Source: an uncultured Lachnospiraceae bacterium
Lineage (GTDB): Bacteria > Bacillota > Clostridia > Lachnospirales > Lachnospiraceae
Reading direction: 5' to 3'
NCBI GenBank assembly: GCA_946557105.1
Contig: CAMNSZ010000013.1
Location: forward strand, 1 to 64,000
Length of the DNA stretch: 64,000 bases
In this document: positions 1-9,002 of the stretch, piece after piece
Layout: every line of letters begins with the position of its first letter
Numbering within the stretch: the stretch's first letter is position 1
Program-made: the position numbers and the translations under genes
The notes under the pieces: generated by a model
Database searches by the model: none
Told to the model about the DNA's origin: nothing
What the model saw: only the letters and a program-made list of their open reading frames with translations

Positions 1-55
1 TATTCATAAATCTTATATCAGTTTTTTGAGTTTACACAAAACTTGAAACGGTCTC
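1..55. repeat. Imperfect direct repeat, copy 1 (partner at 46961-47014)
   Basis: These bases align to 46961-47014 with only a few substitutions and one small indel. In the partner copy the segment covers the last codons of the AraC-type gene (ending ETVSSFV here, EAVSSFA there) plus its downstream flank. Similarity stops abruptly after about base 55. The left side may continue outside the window. Confidence 0.7.
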
Positions 56-259
56 CGGTCCAATTCTGACAGTACCGCTTGTACTTCATTATGCTTGCCC
101 CTGCCAGCCGTTAACCAATCCATTTAGTTTAATAAAAGCGGCTTAATATTTTGGAACATAAAGAGAGCCGGCAAACTGTGATTTCTCATAAGTCTGTTGG
201 CTCTGTGTCTGTATGTCTGGCTCTTTAATGATTTATTGTCTTGTCCGATAAATCGGAAT

Positions 260-551
260 TTAACACTGTTTGTTATACTCAAGTTCAGTAGGAAGATTTT
301 CCCAAAGTTCTGTCCTCGTCTTGCTTTTTCTCAATTTTTCCAATACCTCTATATCAGGATTCGTTTTCTATTGAAAATTGTGCATTCACACCAGTTTTAT
401 TTCCTCTTGCGTCAAGTCTTATCCATTTTTTATAATCTTGGATATATACGCCATTTAGTCCATGATAGATTAGTCCAGAAGCTGCTTCATCATCTAAAAT
501 GAACTTTTGATAACAAAAACCTGTTGGAATAGCCTTACAGAGCTCCTTCAT
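260..551 (-). pseudogene. Transglutaminase-like protein, 3' remnant
   Basis: An open stretch reads FCYQKFILDD, LIYHGLNGVY and WIRLDARGNKTGVNAQFS, which I recognise as the conserved C-terminal half of clostridial transglutaminase-like proteins, with the His and Asp of the catalytic triad (YHGLNG, RLDARGN). The frame stops after SIENES at 354. The family's usual ending (EVLEKLRKSKTRTELWENLP...) then continues in another frame to a stop at about 260. The N-terminal half with the catalytic Cys is missing, and there is an in-frame TGA just upstream of 551. I read it as a truncated, frameshifted and internally shortened gene. Family assignment is from memory of related proteins. Confidence 0.6.
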
Positions 552-629
552 CTGAAATCAGTATATTCACCGCAAATGAACTTATCCAGACTAAATCTTA
601 CACATTCTTAAGAAGCCCCCGTTTATTAA

Positions 630-1343
630 TTAGTCTAAAATCGGCAAATTATTCAGGCAGGGAGGTAAATGCATCATATGATGATTTGTCATAGGAGTTA
701 AAATCATACCTCCCCTCGTCAGTCTTCCCCAAAACACCAGCAGCCATACAGAGCGAAAATCTGTGGTCACACCGCCTTCTTCCAATATTCTCATTACCCA
801 TTTTTCCGGCACCATAGACTGTATTTGATCCAATGTTAAATTTTCCAATATGCAACGTGTATTTTTTCCTACTGTAATCATATAATCACGAAGAGCAAGA
901 ACATTTAACCCTTTTCCAAACGCCACTGCTTCATCAAATTCCAGCGCATTTCCAGTGTCTTTAATGGAAGCGCCGATTTTTTTCTGCCATTCTTTGTTAA
1001 AAATCTGATTCTGATTTACCATTAAAATATTGCTTACCAAATCTTCAATACGGTATGTATGCCAAAATTGCCAACACATAGGAACTCTTCTCGTTCCTGC
1101 ATAATGCAAATCTACATCATGGTCCTCTCTTGGCACTACCTCGTTCTGGTTTCCCATCAACATATACTCCAGAACATAATCCGCAATCGTCTTTTCAGTT
1201 CTCCCGGATATTTCAGCAGGATGTACCATAGCATGGACTTCCAATGTCAATTCTCTTATCTTTCCGATGTCTGTTCCCTTTAAAGCCTTTTTTAATTCAT
1301 CATACTTTTCTCTGATTGGTGTAAATAATTCTTCTTTTTTCAT
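630..1343 (-). CDS. DinB-like protein (DinB_2 superfamily)
   Basis: This 237-residue protein starts with a conserved segment (EVHAMVHPAEISGRTEKTI) that I associate with clostridial DinB-like proteins. It carries His residues expected of a metal-binding four-helix bundle: HAMVHP near residues 37-42 and NHHMMHLPPC near the C terminus. DinB/YfiT-type proteins bind a metal and some act as thiol-dependent S-transferases; the substrate here is unknown. It lies 60 bases downstream of a WYL-domain regulator on the same strand, so the two are probably co-transcribed. A second regulator/DinB-superfamily pair lies at 48662-50102. The start is preceded by a fair purine-rich site. Confidence 0.7.
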   Translation of the reverse strand: MKKEELFTPIREKYDELKKALKGTDIGKIRELTLEVHAMVHPAEISGRTEKTIADYVLEYMLMGNQNEVVPREDHDVDLHYAGTRRVPMCWQFWHTYRIEDLVSNILMVNQNQIFNKEWQKKIGASIKDTGNALEFDEAVAFGKGLNVLALRDYMITVGKNTRCILENLTLDQIQSMVPEKWVMRILEEGGVTTDFRSVWLLVFWGRLTRGGMILTPMTNHHMMHLPPCLNNLPILD

Positions 1344-1403
1344 AAAATGTAATTCCTTTCCCGTACCAGTGTTTTATTGCATTATACACGTTACCCGCGA
1401 CAT

Positions 1404-2324
1404 CTATATGTCGTAATTAGACCAAAATTTTTTTGCGGTTTCTATCAGTTCTTTCTTATATTCCTCTGGTCCTATTACTTTTATTTTGTTTCCAAAACTA
1501 AGTAACAATGCTTTCCACAATCTTTCTTTTGCGGGAACGTCAATAAAAATACGGCTCATAGTTTCTGTAAGTTTTTCTGCCGGACAATCGGGAAAGTATT
1601 CTGCCATCAGGTTTGTATACTCGTTGTCAAACCGCACTTCAATGTGAATACATGTCTGATAATATTCCTGTTCAGATTCTTTCATAAGTTTTTCAATATT
1701 TCCATGCTCGATAACAGAAACTGTATCGTCTACATGCAGGTTCTGTATGCGGGCAACTTTAAATGTCCTGTACTGTTTCTTTTCGGGAGAATAGGAAAAC
1801 AAATACCATGCATACCACTTAAAATGTATTGCTAAAGGTTCTATATATTGTTTTGATTTTTTTCCATCTGCATTCCGATAATGAAATATGACGTGCTTTC
1901 TTTCTGCAATAGCCTGTTCTAACATATGATTCACGTTTTGTACATGACTATTTTCCCTTGTTACGCCAAAATCCCAAAATATCTTTTGTCCGCCCTCCTT
2001 TTCTATGATTGCATTATATTTTTCAATTAATGCTTTTAACGTATCACATGTATAGGAGGTTGCCAGACTTTCAAGCGCTTTTATAATCATCTGCTGTTCA
2101 TCATTCCTAATGTTACTATTTCTTATTTTGTAAGTTGGTAAAATAGAATATCCCCCGTATTTTCCCCCTTCTGAATAAACAGGTATGCCGATTGAGGAAA
2201 TACTGACCATATCCCGTTGTATTGTTCTGACAGATACATAAAAACGCTCTGCCAAATAACTGGCCGGAACATTGTCATGATTAATTAAATAAATAATAAT
2301 TTCCAATATTCTGTCTACCTTCAT
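1404..2324 (-). CDS. YafY-type transcriptional regulator (HTH_11 + WYL)
   Basis: A 306-residue DNA-binding regulator. Residues about 1-60 form a helix-turn-helix (ASYLAERFYVSVRTIQRDM), followed by the hallmark glycine-rich turn GGKYGGYSILP. Residues about 140-220 are a WYL ligand-sensing domain (HFKWYAWYLFSYS, RTFKVARI), and the WCX-like C terminus ends at LWKALLLSFGNKIKVIGPEEYKKEL. WYL regulators typically control a neighbouring gene in response to a ligand or nucleic acid. The obvious target is the DinB-like gene just downstream. Paralogous in architecture to the regulator at 48662-49570. Confidence 0.88.
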   Translation of the reverse strand: MKVDRILEIIIYLINHDNVPASYLAERFYVSVRTIQRDMVSISSIGIPVYSEGGKYGGYSILPTYKIRNSNIRNDEQQMIIKALESLATSYTCDTLKALIEKYNAIIEKEGGQKIFWDFGVTRENSHVQNVNHMLEQAIAERKHVIFHYRNADGKKSKQYIEPLAIHFKWYAWYLFSYSPEKKQYRTFKVARIQNLHVDDTVSVIEHGNIEKLMKESEQEYYQTCIHIEVRFDNEYTNLMAEYFPDCPAEKLTETMSRIFIDVPAKERLWKALLLSFGNKIKVIGPEEYKKELIETAKKFWSNYDI

Positions 2325-2481
2325 CTAAAATGCCTCCTGAGCATAATTGTGTAGTTATATGTAGTGGTTGAAGTGCTAAAATAAAGTTGTAACGGAAGTG
2401 GCTAATGAGATATAATCAAAGGCATAAAGAAAAAGGTGCTCATTATGTCACAAAACTACACACCCGAAGTTATTTTCAATT

Positions 2482-3056
2482 TCAATCTAAAAATTTACTC
2501 GCCAGTTTATATACCTGTTTGATTTCTTTAGATGATAAATCCCCTGAATTTAATTCCGCCGAAATCAATTCGGGATATTTTTTGCTAATATCCCTCAAAG
2601 CATTTCCTACTGATTTTCGCACATATTCACTTGTATCTTCTCTGTGAGCAGATAATAACTGTATTGCTATTTGAGGATTATCCCTAAAATAAGGACGACT
2701 TGTCCATACTCTGAATCCTTCTGAAACAGCTCTGCGAACATTAGCGCAATTGCTGTTTAGCCACTCTTGAATTAAAGACAAAGAAAGTGCAGAGGTATTG
2801 TGATGTGCCGAATATCCCAAAAGGAAAATACCCACTTCCTGTATTTGAAAATTATCCGAATAATAAAGCTCAATTCCCATGTTAAAACAATCATCAAGAG
2901 AATGTGATTTATAATATTTCTCTGCTTCACTTTTTACAAGTTTAAGACAATCTTTTCGAGAATTATTTCCGATAAATACTTCATGTATTCATTCACTTGC
3001 CATATCTCCAATACCGATTTTTCAGTCTCCAAAACTGCGCGATAAATCCTGATTTG
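2482..3056 (-). pseudogene. HEAT-repeat (DNA alkylation repair-like) protein, frameshifted
   Basis: The C-terminal 132 codons (2482-2880) are open and carry HEAT/AlkD-like repeats (NCANVRRAVSEGFRVWTSRP, SEYVRKSVGNALRDISKK). The same frame stays open upstream (IGNNSRKDCLKLVKSEAEKY) until an in-frame TGA at 2989-2991. The expected N-terminal helix (RAVLETEKSVLEIWQVNEYM) is present in a different frame across about 2975-3056. So the gene is broken by at least one frameshift and looks internally shortened compared with relatives I recall. A shortened product from an internal start such as 2880 cannot be excluded, but no strong ribosome site is seen there. Confidence 0.6.
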
Positions 3057-3096
3057 TCGCTTTGCCAATCAGCTCTGCGTTTTGGCCTTAAGCTTT

Positions 3097-3168
3097 TTAA
3101 TTCTGTATCTGTAGCCTTGTCTTATTTCCACATATAGGACACAATATCCAATTTTCATTCTTGCTCAT
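3097..3168 (-). pseudogene. Cysteine-rich KTR-type protein, 5' stub
   Basis: A 23-codon reading frame begins MSKNENWILCPICGNKTRLQ and stops. This matches, from memory, the N terminus of the small zinc-ribbon 'cysteine-rich KTR' proteins that travel with clostridial conjugative elements; the CPICGNKTR motif is the signature. The second Cys pair is missing, so only the start of the gene survives. It suggests a mobile element once lay here. Confidence 0.5.
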
Positions 3169-3216
3169 TCTCATTTCTTGCTTCCTCACTGAAAATTATG
3201 TAAAAAACATTTATAT

Positions 3217-3954
3217 TTAATTGACTACGGCTATGATAAAAGAGATTGTCGTAAATAAATTGCACAAAATATGAGAAACCATACAAATGTACAAATTCTT
3301 TTTTCGATAACTGATATATGCCATAGGCAAAAATATAAAAATACGAAAAACATTTTGAAAGGGAAGCCAAAAATGATACAACGAAAAAATAACTGTTATG
3401 ATTACTGGTGCCCATTTTCCACATTTACTGTTATATGCGGTTAAATATCCCCGAAAGAAAAATTCTTCTGTAATGGGACCAACCAAAACATTAAATATAA
3501 AATATACTGCGCAAGTAATCATTATAATATTTTTAGGAAAACTCTTTATATATTCTATATTATTCCAATCAAATCCTATGGGCAAAAATGACAGCAGCTT
3601 TTCCCGTAATGTAAATAGTAGCATATTCTCAAACGGCAGTAACGTAAATGAAAATATTCCCGCTACACCAAACAATAGCGACGCAAAAAAAAGTATTTTT
3701 ATGATAGGCTGTTTCTCTTGCCCAATCAGTGCAGCTTCAAGAGAATATTTACCATAGTCTTTCTTGCTCTGCCGTAACATTAGAAACCATTCAACAGGCA
3801 TTAAAAACAAGCCTCCAAGTATGCAGAATATTAAAAGGGTAGGTAGTTGCGGCAACACTATTCCCGTTATAAGATACAAAATAGTAAATAGTCCAGTCGT
3901 ACCAAAAACCATTACTATTGTTTTTTTCAATCCTATCTGTGTTGTTTTTTTCAT
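3217..3954 (-). CDS. CPBP family intramembrane glutamic endopeptidase
   Basis: A 245-residue polytopic membrane protein with the three CPBP (Abi/CAAX protease) motifs: EEFFFRG at about residue 163, FSLYHF at about 190, and HILCNLF near 228. In characterised relatives these supply catalytic Glu/His for cleavage within the membrane. About six hydrophobic segments are visible. The start codon overlaps the stop of the upstream TetR gene (ATGA), so translation is coupled. The pair is probably one operon, controlled by the TetR protein. In bacteria such proteases often serve in bacteriocin self-immunity or peptide maturation, but nothing here shows a substrate. Confidence 0.85.
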   Translation of the reverse strand: MKKTTQIGLKKTIVMVFGTTGLFTILYLITGIVLPQLPTLLIFCILGGLFLMPVEWFLMLRQSKKDYGKYSLEAALIGQEKQPIIKILFFASLLFGVAGIFSFTLLPFENMLLFTLREKLLSFLPIGFDWNNIEYIKSFPKNIIMITCAVYFIFNVLVGPITEEFFFRGYLTAYNSKCGKWAPVIITVIFSLYHFWLPFQNVFRIFIFLPMAYISYRKKNLYICMVSHILCNLFTTISFIIAVVN

Positions 3955-4526
3955 AATAACTCTCCCTCTTTCAACAGATACATTGCTCCAAAATAAGCAT
4001 TAGACAGTGTTTTTATGCAATATGCTTCATCATAAATCATTGCATTATTAGCAAGCAGACTGGCTATTCCATGTGTTACCAAAAAAATTTGAGAAAACAT
4101 ACTATATGCCTGTTGATTGTCTACCTTTGCCTGTATCTTCAAAACAGAAAATACAGAACCTAAATTTTCCTCTGTGAGCCAATCAGAAAGGCAACCGTTT
4201 GTATAGTAATTTGAATGGAATAGAAACCGAAAAAGATTTTTTTCTTCTACGGCAAATTGAATATATCTCATACCCATTTCTAACATGGGGCGTTCGTATT
4301 TGCCCCTTAAATTTGTCACATAGTTAATATGAAATTCGCTTCCTTTTTTATGCGCTGCGATTCGGACATCTTCAATTCTTTTAAAATGATATAAAACGGG
4401 CTGCGTTGAACAGTCGAGTTTTTGTGAAACTGTCCGAGCGTTTATATTTTCTGCTCCCACTTCTTTTGCAATTTCAAATGCCGCGTTAACAATCATTTCT
4501 TTTGTGACTTTCGCCTTTGCCGTCAT
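3951..4526 (-). CDS. TetR family transcriptional regulator
   Basis: A 191-residue repressor-type protein. The N-terminal helix-turn-helix is typical (IVNAAFEIAKEVGAENINA, then RTVSQKLDCSTQPVLYHFK at about residues 28-46). The C-terminal part is an all-helical dimer and ligand domain. It is the first gene of a two-gene unit and overlaps the CPBP protease gene by four bases. An AT-rich inverted repeat (4542-4573) between its start and the likely promoter could be its own operator. The ligand is unknown. Confidence 0.88.
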   Translation of the reverse strand: MTAKAKVTKEMIVNAAFEIAKEVGAENINARTVSQKLDCSTQPVLYHFKRIEDVRIAAHKKGSEFHINYVTNLRGKYERPMLEMGMRYIQFAVEEKNLFRFLFHSNYYTNGCLSDWLTEENLGSVFSVLKIQAKVDNQQAYSMFSQIFLVTHGIASLLANNAMIYDEAYCIKTLSNAYFGAMYLLKEGELL

Positions 4527-4541
4527 ACCTGCACCTCCATT

Positions 4542-4573
4542 TATAATCAGGATTATATATAACTGTAATTATA
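4542..4573. promoter_or_regulatory. Possible TetR operator
   Basis: Two inverted half-sites, TATAATCAG and CTGTAATTATA, lie just upstream of the ribosome site of the TetR gene in an AT-rich stretch. The arrangement fits autoregulation. The match is imperfect. Confidence 0.35.
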
Positions 4574-4629
4574 TTATAAATTGCGGCAGCTATTCTGTCA
4601 ATCGAAAAACTGCAAAGTACATAAGAAAT

Positions 4630-4684
4630 GCGCTCATTGAGCGCAAGAAAAGACGGTACAGCCCTTATAATCGGGGCTATACCG
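4630..4684. terminator. Two adjacent hairpins between TetR gene and deacetylase gene
   Basis: GCGCTCATTGAGCGC (4630-4644) forms a short perfect stem. At 4654-4684 a second stem pairs CGGTA.AGCCC with GGGCT.TACCG. Neither has a strong U-tract, so this may be a terminator or an unassigned structured element. The deacetylase gene ends at 4757 and the TetR gene starts at 4526. Confidence 0.35.
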
Positions 4685-4756
4685 CCGAATCTGAAATTAC
4701 TTCCTTGTAACTGAAACCCCTTCTATAAATGGGAATTTGACGCTTCCCTTATTATT

Positions 4757-5452
4757 TCAAAAAAATTCAGGTTCATCAAATGTCAAGCCATTTTTCAAAA
4801 GATGCTCAATAAACACCTTATAATATTCAGGCAGCATTTCCTCCGTCTCATCATGTGCATGCAGCAAAAGAATATGTCTGTTATTCTCCCCAAATAAAGC
4901 CGCACCAAATTTCGGATTTGCATCATGCATCTTTTCCCACACGGACGCCTTGGTAAAACCGGAATTTGGCCGAATATTATACTCCGCAAAATCAAAAGTC
5001 CAAAACGTATCAATATCCGCATTCAGGCTGTTTTCTTTCCACCATGGATATGTAATCTGAGTATCCTTCACTTTATGAAATCCATTTTCTCTAAAATACC
5101 TCTGTAAAGCAGCCTTGTTACCGCCGCCTTTATCTCCATAGGGGAATCGAAACAGCTTAACGGTTCTCTCTACACCGATATCCTGATATAATTTATCAAG
5201 GACACTCTCACATCTTTCAATTTCCTTGATGCACTCTTCCATAGATAAAGAAGAAAATGCAGGGTGCGAGTAACTATGATTACCCACAATCATCCCGTTC
5301 TTCACAGCGTAGCGCGCTTCCTCATAATAGCGCTCCACATTTTGCCCTGTTGCGAAAAATATCGCTTTTATTCCTTTCTCTTTTAAATAATCTACAATTG
5401 CAGGTGTATTTTTAGATGAAAAATCATCTATCGTCAAAAGTGCGCTGTTCAT
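4757..5452 (-). CDS. Polysaccharide deacetylase family protein (NodB fold)
   Basis: A 231-residue protein with NodB-homology motifs in order: LTIDDFSS (motif 1, Asp-Asp), NHSYSHPAF (motif 2, the H-x3-H metal ligands), and RFPYGDKGG (motif 3). A late LLLHAHD fits motif 5. Family members remove N- or O-acetyl groups from peptidoglycan or glycans using a divalent metal. No signal peptide or membrane segment is seen, so it may act in the cytoplasm or on small substrates. The ATG at 5452 follows an AAAGGA site; one codon further upstream is TTG. It stands alone between non-coding gaps. Confidence 0.85.
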   Translation of the reverse strand: MNSALLTIDDFSSKNTPAIVDYLKEKGIKAIFFATGQNVERYYEEARYAVKNGMIVGNHSYSHPAFSSLSMEECIKEIERCESVLDKLYQDIGVERTVKLFRFPYGDKGGGNKAALQRYFRENGFHKVKDTQITYPWWKENSLNADIDTFWTFDFAEYNIRPNSGFTKASVWEKMHDANPKFGAALFGENNRHILLLHAHDETEEMLPEYYKVFIEHLLKNGLTFDEPEFF

Positions 5453-6000
5453 CAATTTTTCCTTTCATCCAGCCTATACAATTTTGTCATCATTCACAAG
5501 ACTACTCGCTCAATGTAATTGTGCAATCACATAATTGAAGGGTACATCAGCTGTTCCATTTTATTATTGCATTCCCCGCTAACCCTTATAAATACTAATT
5601 TTTCTGTAAGTGAGCTTTCACTTATGTTTTCTGTGTCATATCGTTTCACAAAGCTTTACGAGCCCTGCAAGAGCAAAAATAAGGGAAGCGAAATTACATG
5701 ATAGATTATAACACACTATAAATAGATTGTGTAAACTGATGGAAATGTTTTTATATTTTACAGGAAAAGACAAAAACGAGCCTGATAGTTTAAAAGTATG
5801 GTAATTTTATAAGGCGGCGTGCTATTGTTAATCGGCCCGTATTTACAATATTTTTCAAAATATACAAATAGATTATATACATTTCAGACAAGGCAGCTGC
5901 GGCCGGCTAAACGAGACAAGGCACGCTTCGCAAGTTCCGGTCGTTATCGCGGCAGTCGCCAAGGTTCCGCATGAACACGAATTTTGACTAGTTGCTCCCA
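5453..6000. other. Intergenic region, no gene seen
   Basis: This AT-rich stretch has no open frame with a convincing ribosome site or recognisable protein. The only longer frame (5519-5701) has no family features. It runs up to the gdhA-derived repeat and was probably the sequence downstream of gdhA before the insertion at 6037-6892. Confidence 0.5.
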
Positions 6001-6108
6001 TAAAATAGAAATAGCGCAGTTGAGCTATTCTCAGTCACTACGCCATTCCACATTTCATGCACTTTTACCAAAATTTTTCTTATACAATCCCCTGCGCGGT
6101 CATCGCCT
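6001..6108. repeat. gdhA 3'-end duplicate (att-like, left copy)
   Basis: Bases 6037-6108 are identical over 72 bp to 6821-6892, which encode the last nine codons of gdhA (AMTAQGIV and stop) plus downstream sequence. The flank 6001-6036 matches 6785-6820 with several mismatches, and the terminator palindrome and its T-run are degraded here. The intact gene uses the right copy. Confidence 0.9.
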
Positions 6109-6149
6109 TAACACAAGGATGCCTGTTTTTACTGGCTTTCCAGCCCCTT

Positions 6150-6170
6150 TGCCTATTATATGCCTATTAC
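6150..6170 (+). repeat. Arm-like motif array, left (2 copies)
   Basis: TGCCTATTAT at 6150-6159 and TGCCTATTAC at 6161-6170 are tandem, 11 bp apart. The same motif in the same orientation recurs near the right end of the repeat-bounded unit. Confidence 0.7.
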
Positions 6171-6218
6171 TATCTTCACTCAACGCACCGTAAAATCGTC
6201 TAATTTTTATTTTACCTC

Positions 6219-6247
6219 TTGAAACTTCCTGCATTCCGGTCTATAAT
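6219..6247 (+). promoter_or_regulatory. Promoter of the antisense antitoxin RNA
   Basis: TTGAAA (6219-6224), a 17-bp spacer and a consensus TATAAT (6242-6247) form an excellent sigma-A-type promoter on the plus strand. It points at the 3' end of the toxin gene. Expected transcription start is about 6254. Confidence 0.8.
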
Positions 6248-6253
6248 AAAGAT

Positions 6254-6347
6254 ATAAAAGAGAGCAACCGCCCACAAAGTGGTTAGCCTCGGTAAATTGA
6301 CAAAAATAAGTCACTCGTCGGCCAAGACAAGAGTGGCTTATTTATTT
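6254..6347 (+). ncRNA. Predicted antisense antitoxin RNA
   Basis: A short transcript from the strong promoter at 6219-6247 would run to the hairpin at 6304-6343, giving about 95 nt. It starts with a small hairpin (AACCGCCCACAAAGTGGTT) and its 3' end is complementary to the toxin mRNA's stop region and terminator. This convergent 3'-overlap layout is that of known type I systems such as TxpA/RatA. No open frame is present in it. Confidence 0.7.
6304..6343. terminator. Bidirectional terminator shared by toxin mRNA and antitoxin RNA
   Basis: AAATAAGTCACTC (6304-6316) pairs with GAGTGGCTTATTT (6331-6343) with one mismatch. T-rich sequence follows on both sides. The toxin stop codon lies at the edge of the stem. 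Confidence 0.75.
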
Positions 6348-6440
6348 TCGCTTGTTGTTCCTACTGTCGATGTAGGCAAGCAGTGCTACGAGGAACGTAC
6401 CGCCTAAAAATAACAGGCTTAAAACTTCGTATGTATCCAT
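6342..6440 (-). CDS. Holin-like type I toxin, 32 aa
   Basis: The peptide begins MDTYEVLSLLFLGGTFLVAL and ends in a basic tail (DSRNNKRK). A short polar N terminus, one hydrophobic helix and a charged C terminus match the 'putative holin-like toxin' family (Hol_Tox) of Firmicutes type I toxin-antitoxin systems, whose members insert in the membrane. A strong Shine-Dalgarno (GGGGAGGTG) lies about 7 bases before the ATG. Its promoter is at 6510-6538. In the leader, GCCTCCC (about 6471-6477) can pair with the Shine-Dalgarno, which would hold back translation of the full-length mRNA. It is opposed by the antisense RNA at 6254-6347. Family is recognised from memory; toxicity is inferred. Confidence 0.85.
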   Translation of the reverse strand: MDTYEVLSLLFLGGTFLVALLAYIDSRNNKRK

Positions 6441-6509
6441 CCGCACCACCTCCCCTCTTTTGCAAGTCCGGGAGGCTACCACTCTGTACACGATTACTCT
6501 CTTTCAAAA

Positions 6510-6538
6510 ATCATAGCACAATTTTCCGGCTTACACAA
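6510..6538 (-). promoter_or_regulatory. Promoter of the holin-like toxin
   Basis: Read on the minus strand: TTGTGT (6533-6538), a 17-bp spacer, TATGAT (6510-6515). Transcription would start near 6503, giving a leader of about 60 nt ahead of the toxin ATG. Confidence 0.65.
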
Positions 6539-6678
6539 TCCGACGTTTTTAACAATTCTTATCCTGTTCTCACCCAGCTTCATTTTCTTTTTTGCGTACT
6601 TGCAAATCCACGAATCTGCTCCTGCCATATCCCTATCTCAATAAGATTCTCAGTACACCCTCTACCCACAACGCCTTT

Positions 6679-6731
6679 TGCCTATTATAACTTGGAGCTT
6701 GCCTATTGCGTGCCTATTATACGCCTATTAC
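6679..6731 (+). repeat. Arm-like motif array, right (4 copies)
   Basis: TGCCTATTAT (6679), TGCCTATTGC (6700), TGCCTATTAT (6711) and CGCCTATTAC (6722) are in the same orientation, with start-to-start distances of 21, 11 and 11 bp. This is close to helical repeat spacing, as expected for binding sites of a DNA-bending recombinase or a repressor. Confidence 0.7.
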
Positions 6732-6784
6732 AAATTTGAGAAGGCTATTTTCTCTAATTTTTTTCGTCGTTTTGCACAATCGTC

Positions 6785-8324
<1,540 letters not shown>

Positions 8325-8442
8325 TAAACTTTAGTCCACTAAATTGTAAAAGTTTTTTACAGTTTTTTATACAAGTTGCACAAGAAATTATACATGTATA
8401 CAATTTGCACGGACGACTTGTAAGCTTCGCAAACATGCACTG

Positions 8443-8886
8443 TTATAAATAATCCTTTAATCTCGCCACATTTTTCTCTTCAAAATCTATTAGCTGCTTG
8501 GCCAGCGTTGTAGAACGCTCCCCCGCCTCTTCGTTATGCTTTAATATTTTTTCCATTTCCAATATGCCGTTATTACTTCCCTTAATCATCATCTCTGCTA
8601 TATGCCCCGTACTGGTATTTAATAAGGTATTATAATGTATCCCTGTTTTCAACATCATATCTTCAAAATAAGTTGAATGATAAGGTTCTGCCTTTGCCTC
8701 CAAAAGCTGTCTGGACGCTTCGTTATGAATTTCAGAATATTTCAGAGATTGTCTGGATACCTGTCTTGCAAGCTGCTCGTCATAAATTTTATCCGAAATA
8801 GTATCAATTGCCTTCATTGCCATTTCTGTATTTCTTTGAATTTCACGATACACTGCCACTTCCTGAGATTTCATCTTTACCCCCAT
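8443..8886 (-). CDS. Conserved hypothetical helical protein
   Basis: I do not recognise this 147-residue protein. It has no signal peptide or membrane segment. Almost the whole length looks alpha-helical with heptad-like spacing (YREIQRNTEMAMKAIDTIS, LEMEKILKHNEEAGERSTT), which suggests a four-helix bundle of ferritin-like or coat-associated type, but metal-ligand spacing is not clear. The ATG at 8886 (MGVKMKSQE) follows AAGGAGG at the right distance; an upstream in-frame start lacks this. It lies between gdhA and the SH3-domain protein, with a terminator just upstream, so it is its own transcription unit. Confidence 0.7.
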   Translation of the reverse strand: MGVKMKSQEVAVYREIQRNTEMAMKAIDTISDKIYDEQLARQVSRQSLKYSEIHNEASRQLLEAKAEPYHSTYFEDMMLKTGIHYNTLLNTSTGHIAEMMIKGSNNGILEMEKILKHNEEAGERSTTLAKQLIDFEEKNVARLKDYL

Positions 8887-8908
8887 CTGTCCTCCTTGTG
8901 CGACACTC

Positions 8909-8945
8909 AAAAAGCCTTTTACGGCGCTACCGTAAAAGGCTTTTT
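8909..8945. terminator. Bidirectional terminator
   Basis: A 16-base arm, AAAAAGCCTTTTACGG, and its exact complement surround a 5-base loop, giving A- and T-runs on both sides. It ends the SH3-domain gene transcript. Confidence 0.9.
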
Positions 8946-9002
8946 ATTCTTAGTTAATATTAGCATATACTATTTATTAAAAATTATACGGACACCTTTC
9001 AT

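Noticed and set aside
2482..3003. Selenocysteine reading of the TGA in the HEAT-repeat gene
   Set aside because: No selenocysteine-insertion stem is seen, the family has no Sec or Cys there, and the N-terminal part is in another frame, so a frameshifted pseudogene is simpler.
6150..6731. CRISPR array reading of the TGCCTATTAY repeats
   Set aside because: Units are 10 bp with no spacers of 30 bp or more and no cas genes.
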